DNA of 64,000 nucleotides from Pisolithus tinctorius. Lineage: Eukaryota > Basidiomycota > Agaricomycetes > Boletales > Pisolithaceae. The notes beneath the pieces were generated by a model, which did no database searches, was not told the DNA's origin, and saw nothing but the letters and a program-made list of their open reading frames with translations. Shown here in pieces: positions 1-11,560 of this stretch. Both the position numbers and the translations under genes were made by a program. The DNA lies in the NCBI GenBank assembly GCA_024663395.1, contig JANFAH010000019.1, positions 310,001-374,000 of the forward strand. Direction: 5' to 3'. How positions within the stretch are numbered: position 1 is the stretch's first letter; every line of letters begins with the position of its first letter.

Positions 1-176
1 TTTATTGGTGCTTAACTCACTTCCTTTCTTTTTCTTTGGCATTGATGACTCATTCTTGTGCAAGGGATGACTGCCAACACTTCTGACTGTCCTTCTTCAC
101 ATGAGGGCTATGGTCTTCATCTCCATTCATCAGCAGTATCCACATCCATGTTACCAAACACCTTTGGTGTGTGAGA
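1..176 (-). repeat. LTR-B fragment (5' end of element, minus strand)
   Basis: This is the reverse complement of the first part of the 1.86-kb LTR-B family seen in full at 14281, 27956 and 32603. It shares the CACACACCAAAGGTGTTTGG start and the stretch with the AAGAAAAAGAAAGGAAG-like purine run. The terminal TGTCA is decayed to TCTCA at 172-176. The rest of the copy lies left of the window, so its TSD cannot be tested. Confidence 0.75.
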
Positions 177-479
177 GCACTCCTTCATAATGCCACTTGG
201 GTAGGTTGTGATCAAGCCTACTTCAACACTATTATTACATTTTGCCCCTGTTTTTCCTTGTTTCACTGTACATTTACCTTGTGTTCATTCTGATGGACTT
301 CTTTTCCTTTTCGAGCCATCTTCTCTCTGATCCAACAACTCTCTACTTCAGCCACTAGCATTACTGCCTCATTACATGCTTAGGACATGTGTCATCATTG
401 CTCAACCAATGGTGTAGATAGCTTGTTACATGTAGATGCCTCATGGTCCATTCCTTTGTAGTATTTAGACTGCCAGCTC
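177..479. other. Gene-free, CpG-poor sequence
   Basis: No open frame, repeat partner or RNA gene was recognised here. Base use (TG/CA in place of CG) matches the surrounding decayed transposon DNA, so it is probably old LTR-retrotransposon flank. Confidence 0.4.
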
Positions 480-980
480 AAGTCCTGGGACCTCGGACTT
501 GAGCTGCTCAACCATATGCAGCATTCTCAGGACTTCACCCTCAGTGTCCCTTACCAGGACCACTCTTACTGGTGTTGCCCTAAATCCTCTGTCATTTACA
601 GAGGTTACTGCAGCCATTGCTCAGTAGAAACCCTTAGTCTGTGGCTGAGCTCCCCTTATGCCTTGACTTCAGTCTAGCATAACAGCTATCTGAACTACTG
701 CCCCACTCCCTTGCAATCTGTTTCTCCCTGTCCCCACTGACCAACTCCACTACTACCTCAGTGGCCATACTTGAGTCCCTGATGGCCACCCTCTCTACCA
801 CTTTGCCTGTTACCAGTGCTGCAAACTTGGGCATTGGTCCTGCCACAATGGAGCCAGGTCATGTTGGACCCCCACTACTCATGAGGAGTCCCCTCCATCT
901 CCCTTGCCTCCTGCTCCCCATGCACCTGCATGCCATGCCAACATGTCATGTGTACCCTCCACCACCTTGAGGGTCCAAGG
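480..980 (+). pseudogene. Decayed Ty3-type gag fragment with zinc-knuckle remnant
   Basis: In one frame near 808-843 the sequence reads C-Y-Q-C-C-K-L-G-H-W-S-C, a CCHC-like zinc knuckle (C-x2-C-x4-H) whose last Cys is two residues after the His rather than four. A Ser/Pro/Thr-rich tail follows, then a purine tract and an LTR-like start. That order (gag knuckle, tract, LTR) suggests an internally deleted retrotransposon. Frames are broken throughout and no protease, RT or integrase sequence follows. Assignment rests on the knuckle and the polypurine tract. Confidence 0.45.
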
Positions 981-998
981 AGCTTAGAGGGGGGGTAA

Positions 999-1564
999 TG
1001 TTATGCCACAGGCTGATGTCTTTCCATTTGTGGATGCATGACACCTATGTCATCACATGCCTCATGTTCCAGGTTGTCACATTGATCATCATCATCATCT
1101 GGGCTGGAGTCTGGATCTTGGAGCACTCATTTAAGGGAAGGTTGGTTGATGGGCTGGAAGGGCTGTGTGCTGCTGTGCCTTGATTGTTGTTTTGTATGTT
1201 TCCCTTGCTTTGTTTCTTGTTTACCCTTGTATAGTATACTTGATATGTTTCACCTGTCCATTGTTCCATTGCCCCCTCACTCCACATTGATTGCACAGCC
1301 AGTTTGGGCCTCACTGACTCATACTGAGTCATTTACATTTCATCACTTACTGTCCACAGTGACTTACTACTTACATGGTTATTGTATGCCCTCCTCTTGA
1401 GGGAATATAGCTAGACAGTATGATACCCTGTACTCCAATTTTTCACTACCTCACAAATCCCCATCATTGTGTCTGCTTCTTGTCTCCTCAGTGTCAGAAG
1501 TATCAGCCTCCAGCAGGAAACTGTTGAAGTTGACCATACTTGAGGATCCATAGGGGTTATGACA
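999..1564 (+). repeat. Putative LTR preceded by polypurine tract
   Basis: A purine tract with seven consecutive G (983-998) is followed directly by TGTTATGCC, as in a 3' LTR. A matching end, GGTTATGACA, occurs at 1555-1564. No second copy is in the window and no TSD could be confirmed, so both ends are tentative. The interior has no gene. Confidence 0.35.
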
Positions 1565-3604
1565 AGTTTGGCCTGTAGTGTGTTCCTCCTTTGCTTCATG
1601 CCTAGTCCATTTGACAAAGTCACCACATTGGAGCATAACAGATTCTCCCAACCTACTTGGAGATTCTCCCAACCCCCTTGGGGATTCCTGTCAAGTAAGA
1701 CTGCGTGACAGGGGCTAAGTCTGAGTGGCCAAAGCCAAGGCCAGGAGACAGGGGCCAAGTCTGGTTGGACTGGAGTTAAGGCCAGAGGTCAGGGGCTAAG
1801 TCCAGAGGACTGGACTTAAGGCTGGGAGCGTGGGAACAAGACTGGTAGCATGGGAAACCAACCAGTCTTGGGGTGCACACAGGGGGAAGCCAGTCTGGGG
1901 TTGGATCTACCTCCCTTGGTCTCAGCTTATGTGCTGTACCCTTATGCAAGCCAGGGAGAGGTCCAGGACAAGGGCCAGGGATAGCTTAAGGCTTGGCCTT
2001 AGCTATAGAGTAGACTTGAGGAGTAATACAGAGTTGAGGGTAATACTTAGTTGATATTCTGACTGAGGGTGCTATGAAGTATGTACAGGGGTTAAATACA
2101 TGAGGCCAGTCCAGAGTAAAGAACATGAAGCTGGACTTGTTGATAAGCTATTAGAAAGATAATTAGCAAGAGGAGGACAGCCATAGTGGCTGTGCCAAGG
2201 CTAATAGCCAAAATCCAGGTGACCAGCATAACTGGAGTCAGACACAGGATTTGTACAGTAAGCAGAGTCAGACAAAAGGAACTAGACTAAATATAGTACA
2301 AACAAAGGGAAACAGACTGGAGTTATGTCTGGGTGACCCAGACATAGACCTGGGAGGACTGGGGTGGAGCAGTGCAAGGCCGGTGTGGGACACGACTTCT
2401 GGGAAGCATGCAACTTGAGGAAGGGTGAAGGGAGGATTCCCTAGGATCATCCCAAGGGGTGCTGTGTGGAAGGAGAAGTTGAGAAAGGGCTTAGAAGTGG
2501 TGGGGAAATTCAAGCACAAGCTGTGGAATTTAATTCCGGGCAGATGTAGATGCATGGGGAACAGCGAGATGGGCATACGAAATTCTGAGAGGTTGCTGTG
2601 CATCAAGAGGAGTGAATTTGAAGCAAAAGGGATACGGGATTTGGTGTGCAGGGCTGGAGGACACTGGAGACACAAAGACCTCTGGGGACACTGAAGATGC
2701 TGTAGACTCTATATACACACTTAGACTCCAGAAACTCTCAAACTTGCAGAACACACACAGATAGCGACTCCAAAGGTGGGTGGTATATTTCCGACATCAC
2801 AGCAGAATTATATAGTACAGGGAGAGCAGGTATGAGTTGGAGTAAGGTGGGGCAGAAGAACTAAAAGACTGGAAAAATAAAGGGTAGGACATCAGACATC
2901 AGTGAAATACAGATGCATGTGAAATAGTCTGGTGGGTAATAGACAAGAGTAAGAGCAGGACAACAGTAAAGGGGTATCTTCCAACAGAATGAGAGTATGC
3001 ATACAAGTGGGAGGTGGAGCTGAGCAGCACAGGAGGGCAGAGCATAGCGTACTGGCACAAAGTCCAGCTTGTGGAATTTAGGGCAACAGGGGAATCTGGA
3101 GTTTTTTAGAGGTAAGTGGCACAGATGACTGGTGATGTGGCTGAGCAGTGGCATGGCTACTGAATTCTGGATGACTCTAAGCAAATGCGGAATTTCTGGA
3201 TCAGTGTTTTGATGACTGAGTGACATGTGGAAGGTTGGTAGAAACTCTGAAGGCAATGGGGGTGGGGAGGAAACATGAAGACATGAGCGAAACAATTCTG
3301 AAACGGGTTTGTCATAGAGGCTTGCAGAATTTAGTGACAGATTTGTGTTCCAGCCTCAGGGAGTATATGGCTCCCTACACCAGGAGGCTGAAATGGACCG
3401 GAGATAGGGGCAAAACACCGGACTTGGGTTATTCAGGCTGGAGTTGAGTTATCTAGAGGAAGAGTTGGGATTCTAGGCCAGAGTTGGGTTTTCTAGGCTG
3501 GACTAGGACCAGACTTGACTGGAGATAGGGGCTAGGGGTCTGGACTGGACCAGGATTGAGTCCAAGAGTCATGGATATGACAATTCCCCACACTTGCATG
3601 GAGA
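1565..3604. other. Gene-free repeat-derived DNA
   Basis: No credible gene. Two or three units of the 21-bp minisatellite (GGAGATTCTCCCAACC) occur at about 1640-1690. Purine-rich, loosely repetitive stretches (GGCCAAG/GGACTGGA at 1700-1830; AGAGTTGGGxTTCTAGGC at 3440-3510) look like decayed LTR or minisatellite sequence. One open frame of 135 codons on the minus strand (2268-2675) has no recognisable domain. Confidence 0.4.
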
Positions 3605-3879
3605 TTCTCCCAACTCACCACTTCAGTCACCCCCCCCCCAGGGGACCTATTAGGTTCATATATTCTTATAGATGTATCCACCTAATAGGTGTTGACCACC
3701 TGGGTATTCCCAGCAACTGCTGGAGCTTCACCAGGCCCTGGAGATTCTCCAGAGCAAGATGTCAGACATGGACTTTCTCCAGGATTATTACATCTATAAC
3801 AGAGTGCCTGGGGTCCAAATGGGGCTTTCCCTGGTGGATTAATAGACCTATTTCCTGGGCATCCTGGGGGTTTCCACAG

Positions 3880-5033
3880 CCTAAATGGACCTGTTCCCAG
3901 TGTGTCTTGGGGGATTCTCCAGGCTAAATGGACCTGTTCCCAGTGTCAAGTCCAGGCCTACTCTGACCGACTCTGACACTAGATAAGGTTTGGAGAGGGG
4001 GTTCAGAAGCAAGTCCAACTCAAAGGGACAGAACTCCAACTAGCAGAGGGTCAGCAGGAATGAAGTCTGCCAAGACAAAGGTGGAGTGGAGTGAGGGTGT
4101 CAGGTTTAGCTTGTGCACTACCCCCTTGCACAATCTCAGCCCTCATATTTCAGAGGGAGAGTTCAGATGGAAAGTTGGAGGCAACTCCAACAGGCAGGGG
4201 ATGGGGACAGAAGGAGTAGGAACTAAGTTGATATTCGTACTGAAGAACAGCAGAGTAAGATATATGCTTTTATACTACTGCAGAGGTGCAGTAATCAGAA
4301 TCAGAACTGACAAATGGAGACTCATAAAATTTCAAGTAAAACTTCCTAGACAATGAATGAAGGGTAGACAGAGAACATATGAATGGGTAACATAGTACAT
4401 CCCAAAAAGGGAACAGTCCAGGTGCTGGACCATGTGGTGTGCACACTGTCAGGGAGAAGTCTGAAGGGTGGTCACATGACTCCCCAGGGAATGGTCCACA
4501 TGGTCCAGTAGGAGACCAGAACAAGTCTGACAGCAGCTGGGGTGGAGATGGTTTGTAAATGACAGAAGGTGGGTGGAGTTGGTGCAGAGTGAGTGAAGGA
4601 CCAGTGGAAAAAGGGTGGAGAGTAAGTTAGGACTCAGGGTGAATGCACAGTCATGACACCCAGTGCATCTTGGGGGATTCTCCAGGCTAAATGGACCTGT
4701 TCCCAGTGCATCCTGGGGGATTCTCCAGGCTAAATGGACCTGTTCCAGGTCATCCTTGGGGATTCTCAAGGCTAAATGGACCTGTTCCCAGGGCATCCTT
4801 GGGGATTCTCCAAGCTAAATGGACCTGCTCCCAGGGCATCCTTGGGGGATTCTCCAGCCTAAATGGACCTGTTCCCAGGGCATCCTGGGGGTTTCCCCAG
4901 CCCAAATGGACCTGATCCCTGGGCATCCTGGAGATTTCCCCAGCATAAATGGACCTGTTCCCAGGGCATCATAAGGGTTTCCCCAGCCTAAACTGAGCTA
5001 TTCCCAGAGGATCATCTGAACCACCCAATAGAC
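3880..5033 (+). repeat. 42-bp minisatellite array (interrupted by LTR-A)
   Basis: About nine units of roughly 41-43 bp, each with a GGGGATTCTCC box followed by CTAAATGGACCTGTTCCCAG. Two units lie before the solo LTR at 3944-4658 and seven after it. Older units at the right edge are more diverged. The same array, inverted, is at 12075-12432 and 16389-16490. No coding meaning is apparent. Confidence 0.85.
3944..4658 (-). repeat. Solo LTR-A, copy 1
   Basis: On the minus strand it starts TGTCATGACTGTGC and ends CCTGGACTTGACA, with terminal TG...CA. It is flanked by perfect 5-bp TSDs CCCAG (3939-3943 and 4659-4663). There is no internal retrotransposon sequence, so it is a solo LTR. CpGs are almost all converted to TG/CA. 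Confidence 0.92.
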
Positions 5034-5274
5034 TAACGAAGGTATGAGTTTCTACACTATGTCAGTACCAAGTAAACGAGCAGGAATCTAGCTATACTCA
5101 CCTCAGTGTACAAAGTAGTCACTGAGGTGGAAAAGAACAGTGTGGAAAATTTATAGTACTGTAATTAGTAAGCGCATTGACATCAGAATTTAATTCCAAG
5201 GGTCAGGGAACAATTCCATGCCCTCTGGGCGAAACTCCAAGACACTACCATAACTCTGGATCACATTCTCAACA
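5034..5274 (-). repeat. Copia 3' LTR
   Basis: 241 bp. On the minus strand it begins TGTTGAGAATG and ends TTCGTTA. It is about the same sequence as 9812-10052. The end is TA rather than the usual CA. The polypurine tract GAGGGGGAG lies immediately upstream (plus positions 5275-5283). Confidence 0.92.
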
Positions 5275-5285
5275 CTCCCCCTCAA
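5275..5285 (-). other. Copia polypurine tract
   Basis: On the minus strand GAGGGGGAG abuts the 3' LTR start TGTTGAG. This is where plus-strand priming for the element would begin. Confidence 0.85.
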
Positions 5286-5289
5286 TCGG

Positions 5290-8200
5290 AATGAAGTCTG
5301 AGTGCAGATGCAAAGTGTTTCGCCTTGATGCTGGGTAAAGGTTTGGTAAGGGTATCGGCAACCATGTTGTCAGTAGGACAATAAATTAAATGAAAGGAAT
5401 TGTTTTCCACAGCAAAACGAATGAAATGGTATTGTATGTCAATGTGTTTTGTGCGAGCATGATAGCTGCCATCTTTGGTAAGTGCAATGGCGGATTGACT
5501 GTCAGAATACAGTGGGATAGGGTGTTTGAGTGGTTGGAAAACCTCTCCAATGAGTCATTGAAGCCACAGGCCCTCTTTGGCTGCATGAGTCGCTGCAATG
5601 TACTCCACTTCAGCAGTGGAGAGTGTTATGAGTTCCTGTTTCTGTGAGGCCCAACTGATCGCTCCACCATCCAGTAGGTAGGCATATCTGCTTATAGCAT
5701 GCCAATGCTCCTGCGAAGCTCTGTCTGCATCGGTATAGCCCTCGAGGCCTCGTTCTGAATTTCCAAATGTTAAAGCGAGCGCTTTTGTGCCTGAGATATA
5801 CCTGTAGATTCATTTCACGGCTTCCCAGTGAGTCATGTTGGGTGTGTTGTTGAACTGCACAACTGTGGAGACAGCAAATGCAATGTCAGGGTGCGTTCCA
5901 ACAGCAAGGTGCATGAGGGAGCCAACAGCAGCACAATAGGGTACGTTTTTCATGCATGCAGCTTCTTCGGCTGGCTGCGGAATTTCTCCATGAGAGAGTT
6001 TTATTCCAGGGTCCATTGGAATTGCAGCAGGTTTGCAGTCAGCAAGGTTGTATTTTGTCAGGATGGCCTCAATGTATGACTGCTGTGACAGGGATATGGT
6101 GTGGGCTTCTCTATTCCACATCACCTTCATTCTGAGTAGCCAACTGATGGGCCCTAGGTCGGAGATTTTAAAACGAGTGCTGATCTCCTGTTTAAATGAG
6201 TGAATTAACAATGGGGAACTGCCTGTTACAGTGCAGTCGTCAACGTGGCTGGCAAGGATGAGAATTTCCGATCCTATGCAACCGTAGAACACTCCCCAGT
6301 CTGTGTGTGCTCTGGTGAGCCCAAGATCTGCAAGAGTAGTGCATAGCTTCTGGTACCACCGAAGTGCGCCTTGTTTCGAGCTGTACAATGCTATGTTTAG
6401 CTTCCCAACTGGGCAGGAAAAATTCTGCCCTACAGCATAGCCCTCAGGGAGCTCCATGTAGATGTCTTCATCATCTCTGAGTTTGCCATTGAGGAATGCC
6501 AAGTGGAAATCGAATACATCAATATCCCAGTCATTGCATGCAGCAATTGCTAGTATGGTGCAGAGAGATGCAAGTCTTGCGACAGGAGCATATGTTTCAT
6601 CATAGTCAATGCCCTGGATCTGAGAATAGCCCTTAGCAACTAGGTGGGCCTTGTACTTCTCGATTTCTCTGACAGCATTGCGTTTGATCTTGAAGACCCA
6701 TTTGCATCCCACGATGTTTGCACCTTTGGGGCACTCAACAACATCCCAGGTATGCACTTCCTCTAGGCTGTTTAATTCCGCATTTATGGCATTTTGCCAC
6801 TTTGGCCAGTCAGCTCGGGATTTTGCCTCATGGACTGTTGATGGGTCCAGCCCTTCAGCTTCAGCCATCCCTGCCACCATAGCATACACGATGTTAGTAT
6901 CATCATCATCAGTAGCTAGTTCTTCATCAAACACATAGGTAGCATTTTCTCGGGATTTTGGGCTGTTTGGGTTGCTATCACTCTCTCGGAGTTCTTTTAC
7001 AAAGTCAAGAGGGATGTGCCCATCACGAGTGCCTTCCCCTGTACGTAGGCACCTCATATAGTCTGATTCAAAGTGCTGGCGAGTGGAATGACGAGGTTGA
7101 GGTGGAGGTGTTTCGAAATTGTCTCCAAGTGGGTCTGGAATTAGTCTCGGAATTCCTGAAGTTGCTTTGGTGGGTCGCTCGACCATCTGCAGGGCCTCGG
7201 AATTTCCCTGTGAAGCTGCGGAGTTCTGTTCTGAGGTTTCGGAATTTCGTTTTGAGGCATCGGAATTTCTTTCTGAGGCATCGGAATTCCCCTGCTCCCC
7301 CTCGAGTGGCACACCATGTGGTACAGACACATCTCAGTGCTCAAAAATGACACTTCTTTCAATTCTGATTGCTCATGTGTCAGGCCAGTAGATGCGGTGG
7401 CCATCGCTCTCAGGATCAAAACCTACCCAGTGTCTGTCTCAGGCTTGCATGTCTAGTTTGGAGCCAGAGGTGTCATGGACCTTGACATGACATCCCCAGA
7501 CTGGAATTTTTGAGAGGTCAGGTGGTCTTTGGTAGAGCATTTCATAGGGAGTTTTTGTGCCTAGATGGCGAGTCAACAAGTGGTTTTTGAGCCAGGTCAC
7601 ATGCATAATGGCCTCCCCCCAGAGGTTCTTGGGTAGGCTGCTGGCATGAATCATCACACGTACATGCTCAACAAGTGTTCTGTTGAGTCATTCTGCAACT
7701 CCATTGTGTTCAGGGGTATCATGGACGGTTATGCGTCGTTCTGTGCCTCAGGATTTCAGATATTCCGAAAATTCCGCACTAAGATATTCTCCCCCTTGAT
7801 CTGAGCGAAGCCACTTGACTTTGGTGTTGAACTGCGTGTTCAGCCATGCTTCATAGGCCTTGTACGATGTGAAGGTCTCGGCTTTCATCTTCTGGAGGTA
7901 CAGCTTGGTGTAGCAGGTGTGGTCATCTGTGAATGAGATGTAGTATTGGCTGTGGCCAGGGGTTTGGACTGGAGAAGGTCCCCAGAGATCTGTGTGGACC
8001 TTGTCGCCAAGATGTTCATGGCAGGGTGGGTTGCGATCCTTCCTGATGGGCTTCCGAGTGGCTTTGGCATACTTGCATGAACTGCATGTGCCCATGGTGG
8101 AATGCGCCTTGTCCAGCTTAATTCCGGTGAGTGTTCCATCCTTGAGCATGCACTGGATGGCTTCAGGAGCAATGTGGCCAAGCCTTATGTGAATCTCCTC

Positions 8201-9696
8201 CATGGTTAGGGATTCCATGGCCTTGGCTAGGCCTGCGAAGGCACGGCAAGCTCGTTTGAGGCAGTAGAGGCCTTTTTGCATCGGAATTTTGGCTACTTTC
8301 TTTTTCCGAGCGTTGAAGATTTGACAATGCTTGTCTCGGAATAATGCCGCATACCCAGCGACATCAAGTTTGCTAATGGAAATGAGTGTAATTCCCATCT
8401 TGGGAGCATAGAGCATGTCCTTGAGTTGAATATGGGTCTGGGTAGTGCCGTTTGGGAGTGAAATTGTGAGATCGCCTTTCCCAATGGCATGGAAGGTGTG
8501 GTTGTTGGCAGCAGTGATAGGTTTGGGTACGATTGGCTTGTAGTCAAGGAATTTGCTGCGGTAGGAGGACATATGATGTGAAGTGCCAGAGTCGAACAGG
8601 ATTGTCTCTTCTGCAGAATTTAGGCTTTCACCTGCGAGCAGAGCATGATCATAGTTGTTCATGTATGTGTCTTCTTCATCATTAGCGATGTCCTGGGGGT
8701 TCGGAATTTCTTCCTCTGCAATTTCCATAAGCCAGTTGTCATCCTGTGGGTGTGCTAGCCAAACTCCATCAGGTTCTGAGTCAGTGCTGGTCTGTGCACT
8801 CGAGCTGGCTGATGCACTGGCCGCAGTGGCCGCTTTTCCAGTACCTTTCTCCTTCTTTTTCCCTTTCCCCTTGTTCTGGAACCACTTGGGCGCTTGCCCA
8901 GCTTTTCTGCCACCCTCTTCCCAGCATTGGTCTTTCATATGACCTTTCTTTCCACAGTTTTCACAAGTGGACTTCTTTCCATGCTTCACTGAGTAAGCCA
9001 CATCTTCGGAATTTCTGGAGTTTCCAGAGTTGCCTCTTTTCGTCCGTGTTTGGTATCATATTCATTGGAAATTACTTTGACTATAAAGTCCGGAGATAGG
9101 TCCTTTTGCATGACTAGGGCCAAAGACGTCATAGCTGCAAGGTTGGAGTCGTAAGAAGCAGGAAGTGAACTGAGGATGATGGCTGCGAAGTCATCGTCTG
9201 TGATTGACTGTCCAAGTGTGGCAAGTTGTTCATGCAGTGTGCGCATCTTGTTGAAGTGAGCGCGGACATTGCCTTTTTCTGAACAGTGGGATTCTTGGAG
9301 TTTTCTCCGAAGATCAATTGCAACAATGCGAGAGCAGTTTTGGAAAAGGTCGGTGAGGACACCCCACACACTCTTCGCAGTCTCTTCCTTCAGGACTTGA
9401 AGGAACAGAGATTCCGGGAGTGACACAGCGATCACTTGCTTGATGTATCCATTGTCCTTAGCCCATTGCCAGAGTTTTTCTGGGTATTCGCTGACAAGTT
9501 TTTGCTCTGTGGCTGTGGGTTTCCAGGAGGTGTCTTTCCCTGCTGAAGGGTCCTCTGGTTTCGCATCCAAGCTGGTCAGGTGTCCGATCAGCCCTTTCGA
9601 GCTGACAGCCCATTCAACCCAAGCCTTGTAGTATAGCCAGTTGCTTCCATCTGCATTTAGGGTTGGGACTTGTAAGGAATGATTGTCTTTTGCCAT
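5290..9696 (-). pseudogene. Copia gag-pol polyprotein, disrupted
   Basis: Gag starts at 9696 (MAKDNHSLQVP...), with a typical UBN2-like capsid region. Near 9001 the frame shifts into a CCHC knuckle (CENCGKKGHMKDQC), then the protease motif LFDSGTSHHMS, the gag-pre-integrase zinc region (HIRLGH...CSSC) and the integrase core (VHTDLWGP, LRSDQGGEY). Stops interrupt the integrase near 7745 and 7690. The RT spans about 7330-5810 (FKIKRNAV, YAPVARLAS, active-site HVDD in place of the usual YVDD). RNase H (TLSTAEVEY) and a TKPL tail run to about 5310 with further stops. At least four breaks make this a pseudogene. Confidence 0.93.
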
Positions 9697-9743
9697 AGTG
9701 GGTATTGTTGCTGCATATTAACTCTTTCAGAATTAGAGTGCGA

Positions 9744-9760
9744 GAGCGGGGCTCATAACC
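9744..9760 (-). other. Copia primer-binding site, half tRNA-iMet
   Basis: On the minus strand GGTTATGAGCCCCGCTC follows the 5' LTR directly. It is complementary to the anticodon stem-loop of initiator tRNA-Met (GGGCTCATAACC, anticodon CAU) rather than to a tRNA 3' end. Drosophila copia and yeast Ty5 prime in this way. Confidence 0.75.
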
Positions 9761-10052
9761 TAATGAAGGTATGAGTTTCTCAGTGTACGAAGTAGTCACT
9801 TTATTAGTACCTAACGAAGGTGTGAGTTTCTACACTACATCAGTACCAAGTAAATGAGAAGGAATCTAGCTATACTCACCTCAGTGTACAAAGTAGTCAC
9901 TGAGGTGGAAAAGAATGGTGTGGAAAATTTATAGTACCGTAATTAGTAAGTGCATTGACATCGGAATTTAATTCCAAGGGTTGGGGAACAATTCCGAGCC
10001 CTCTGGGCGAAGCTCTGAGATGCTACCATAACTCTGGATCGCATTCTTGACA
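9761..10052 (-). repeat. Copia 5' LTR with an extra 51-bp partial duplicate
   Basis: 9812-10052 matches the 241-bp 3' LTR. An additional 51 bp (9761-9811) repeats the LTR end (TAATGAAGGTATGAGTTTCT) joined to an internal piece (CAGTGTACGAAGTAGTCACT). The primer site adjoins this extra copy, not the 241-bp unit. The two LTRs therefore differ in length by 51 bp. Confidence 0.8.
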
Positions 10053-10083
10053 TAGACCACTGTAAGAGTAAGAGTTGTCCATA

Positions 10084-10900
10084 GTCCCCAGTTTTTCTCT
10101 GCAGGCCAAGTTGCCAGCCTCCCTCATATAAAAGATGCAATTACATCATTGGAATTTTCCTTGATACCAAAGAGAACCTTTAGGTTGGCTGGCTTCTCAA
10201 TTTCAGAAACAAGTTGCCAAATTGTCTCTGTACTCCAAGATACAGTTGGAATTTGAGGGCCATCAGCTGTCTTTTGTCAAGGCATTGATAAAGAAGAACC
10301 AGCAAGGAGTGACTAGATTAGATATGTGGAATTAAATGAGTGGTTTTCATGCTCTAGAATAGTAGTACTATTGCTCTCTAACATAGAAAAAAAGACTTCA
10401 CAGCATGACTTCCTAATTAGGAAGATGGGTGAAGGCATAGGCAGCAGTGGCATAGGCACCAACTTTGAGCAAACCTAACATTTTTTCTCCAGCATCATGC
10501 CTGGGGACTCCAGGCTGGCCATTGATTTCTCCTAGCATAGTACTGATCACCATGCAGTGAGCACAATCATGTGATGTCACATGACTCAGGTTCATGCCTA
10601 CCTGTGACTACCAGGATCATGTGACTGCCCTTTGCAATCACCTGAGGCACCTGGTCACATGCCCGCGGTTGTGAGTTGAGTCATGTGACATCACATGATG
10701 GCTGTTTTGACTCAACATGCAATCATTAGGATCATGTGACTGACCACTGTTGTGACCTGAGGCACACAGTCATGTGACTAACCAGCACATGATGATCCCT
10801 CTGGCCACTTCATGACCAGTTGTCACATGACTCCAGATCATGGCACTGGGATAGGTGCATGTCACGTGACTTCAGTGATGGCCATATTGAGGACATAATG
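10084..10900. other. Spacer of the inverted duplication, left half
   Basis: No gene recognised. From about 10560 to 10875 it is crowded with TCATGTGA/TCACATGA octamers and one intact GTCACGTGAC (about 10861-10870), in AT-balanced sequence without open frames. Confidence 0.5.
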
Positions 10901-11560
10901 TAGCTTGGGGAATCCCCAGAGTGGGTAGGAGAATCCCCAGCATGGCCTGGAGAATCCCCAGAGTGGCTTGGAGTTCCCTAACATTGCCTGGAGAATCCCC
11001 AGAATGGGTAGGAGAATCCCCAGCATGGCCTGGAGAATCCCCAGAGTGGCTTGGAGTTCCCCAACATTGCCTGGAGAATCCCCGGAATGGGTAGGAGAAT
11101 CCCCAGCATGGCCTGGAGAATCCCCAGAGTGGCTTGGAGTTCCCCAACATTGCCTGGAGAATCCCCAGGATGGGTTGGAGAATCCCCAGATTGGGTTGGA
11201 GATGCCCCAACATTGCCTGGAGAATCCCCAGAGTGGGTTGGAGATTCCCCAACATTGCCTGGAGATTCCCCAGAGTGAGTTGGAGAATCCCCAGCATGGC
11301 CTGGAGAATCCCCAGAGTGGGTTGGAGAATCCCCAGAATTCCTTGAGGAATCCCCAGCATGGCCTGGAGAATCCCCAGAGTGGGTGGGAGATTCCCCAGC
11401 ATTGCCTGGAGAATCCTCAAAGTGGGTTGGAGATTCCCCAACATTGCCTGGAGATTCCCCAGAGTGAGCTGGAGAATCCCCAGCATTCCTTGGTGAATTC
11501 CCAGAGTGGGTGGGAGCATCCCCAGCAATGCCTGGTGAATCCCCAGTATAATTCCCTCCA
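10900..11560 (+). repeat. 21-bp minisatellite with 83-bp higher-order period
   Basis: About thirty units of GGAGAATCCCCAGAGTGGGTT type. Between about 10906 and 11155 the units are arranged in an 83-bp higher-order repeat: the box CCTGGAGAATCCCCxGxATGGGTxGG recurs at 10989, 11072 and 11155. Distal units are mixed. Long open frames in several phases arise only because 21 is divisible by 3. Confidence 0.9.

Larger units (their letters stand above)
5029..10057 (-). mobile_element. Ty1/copia retrotransposon, degenerate, with TSD TAGAC
   Basis: The element occupies 5034-10052 on the minus strand, flanked by TSD TAGAC (5029-5033, 10053-10057). The pre-insertion sequence is preserved intact in the inverted arm near 12048-12070, which confirms both ends exactly. 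Order on the minus strand: 5' LTR, primer site, gag, zinc knuckle, protease, integrase, RT, RNase H, polypurine tract, 3' LTR. It keeps more CpG than its surroundings, so it is younger, but it has several stops and frame breaks and looks inactive. Confidence 0.95.
3605..10083 (+). repeat. Left arm of a large inverted duplication (interrupted by copia)
   Basis: Reading 3605-5033 and then 10053-10083 gives the reverse complement of 12048-12432 plus 16389-16720. Shared landmarks include the 42-bp minisatellite, the ACCTATTAGGT...ACCTAATAGGT hairpin, the GACTGAAGTG edge and the CACTGTAAGAGTAAGAGTTG edge. Both arms carry an LTR-A solo copy at the same site in opposite orientation (TSD CCCAG here, CTGGG there). 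The copia at 5034-10052 was inserted in this arm after duplication. Confidence 0.85.
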
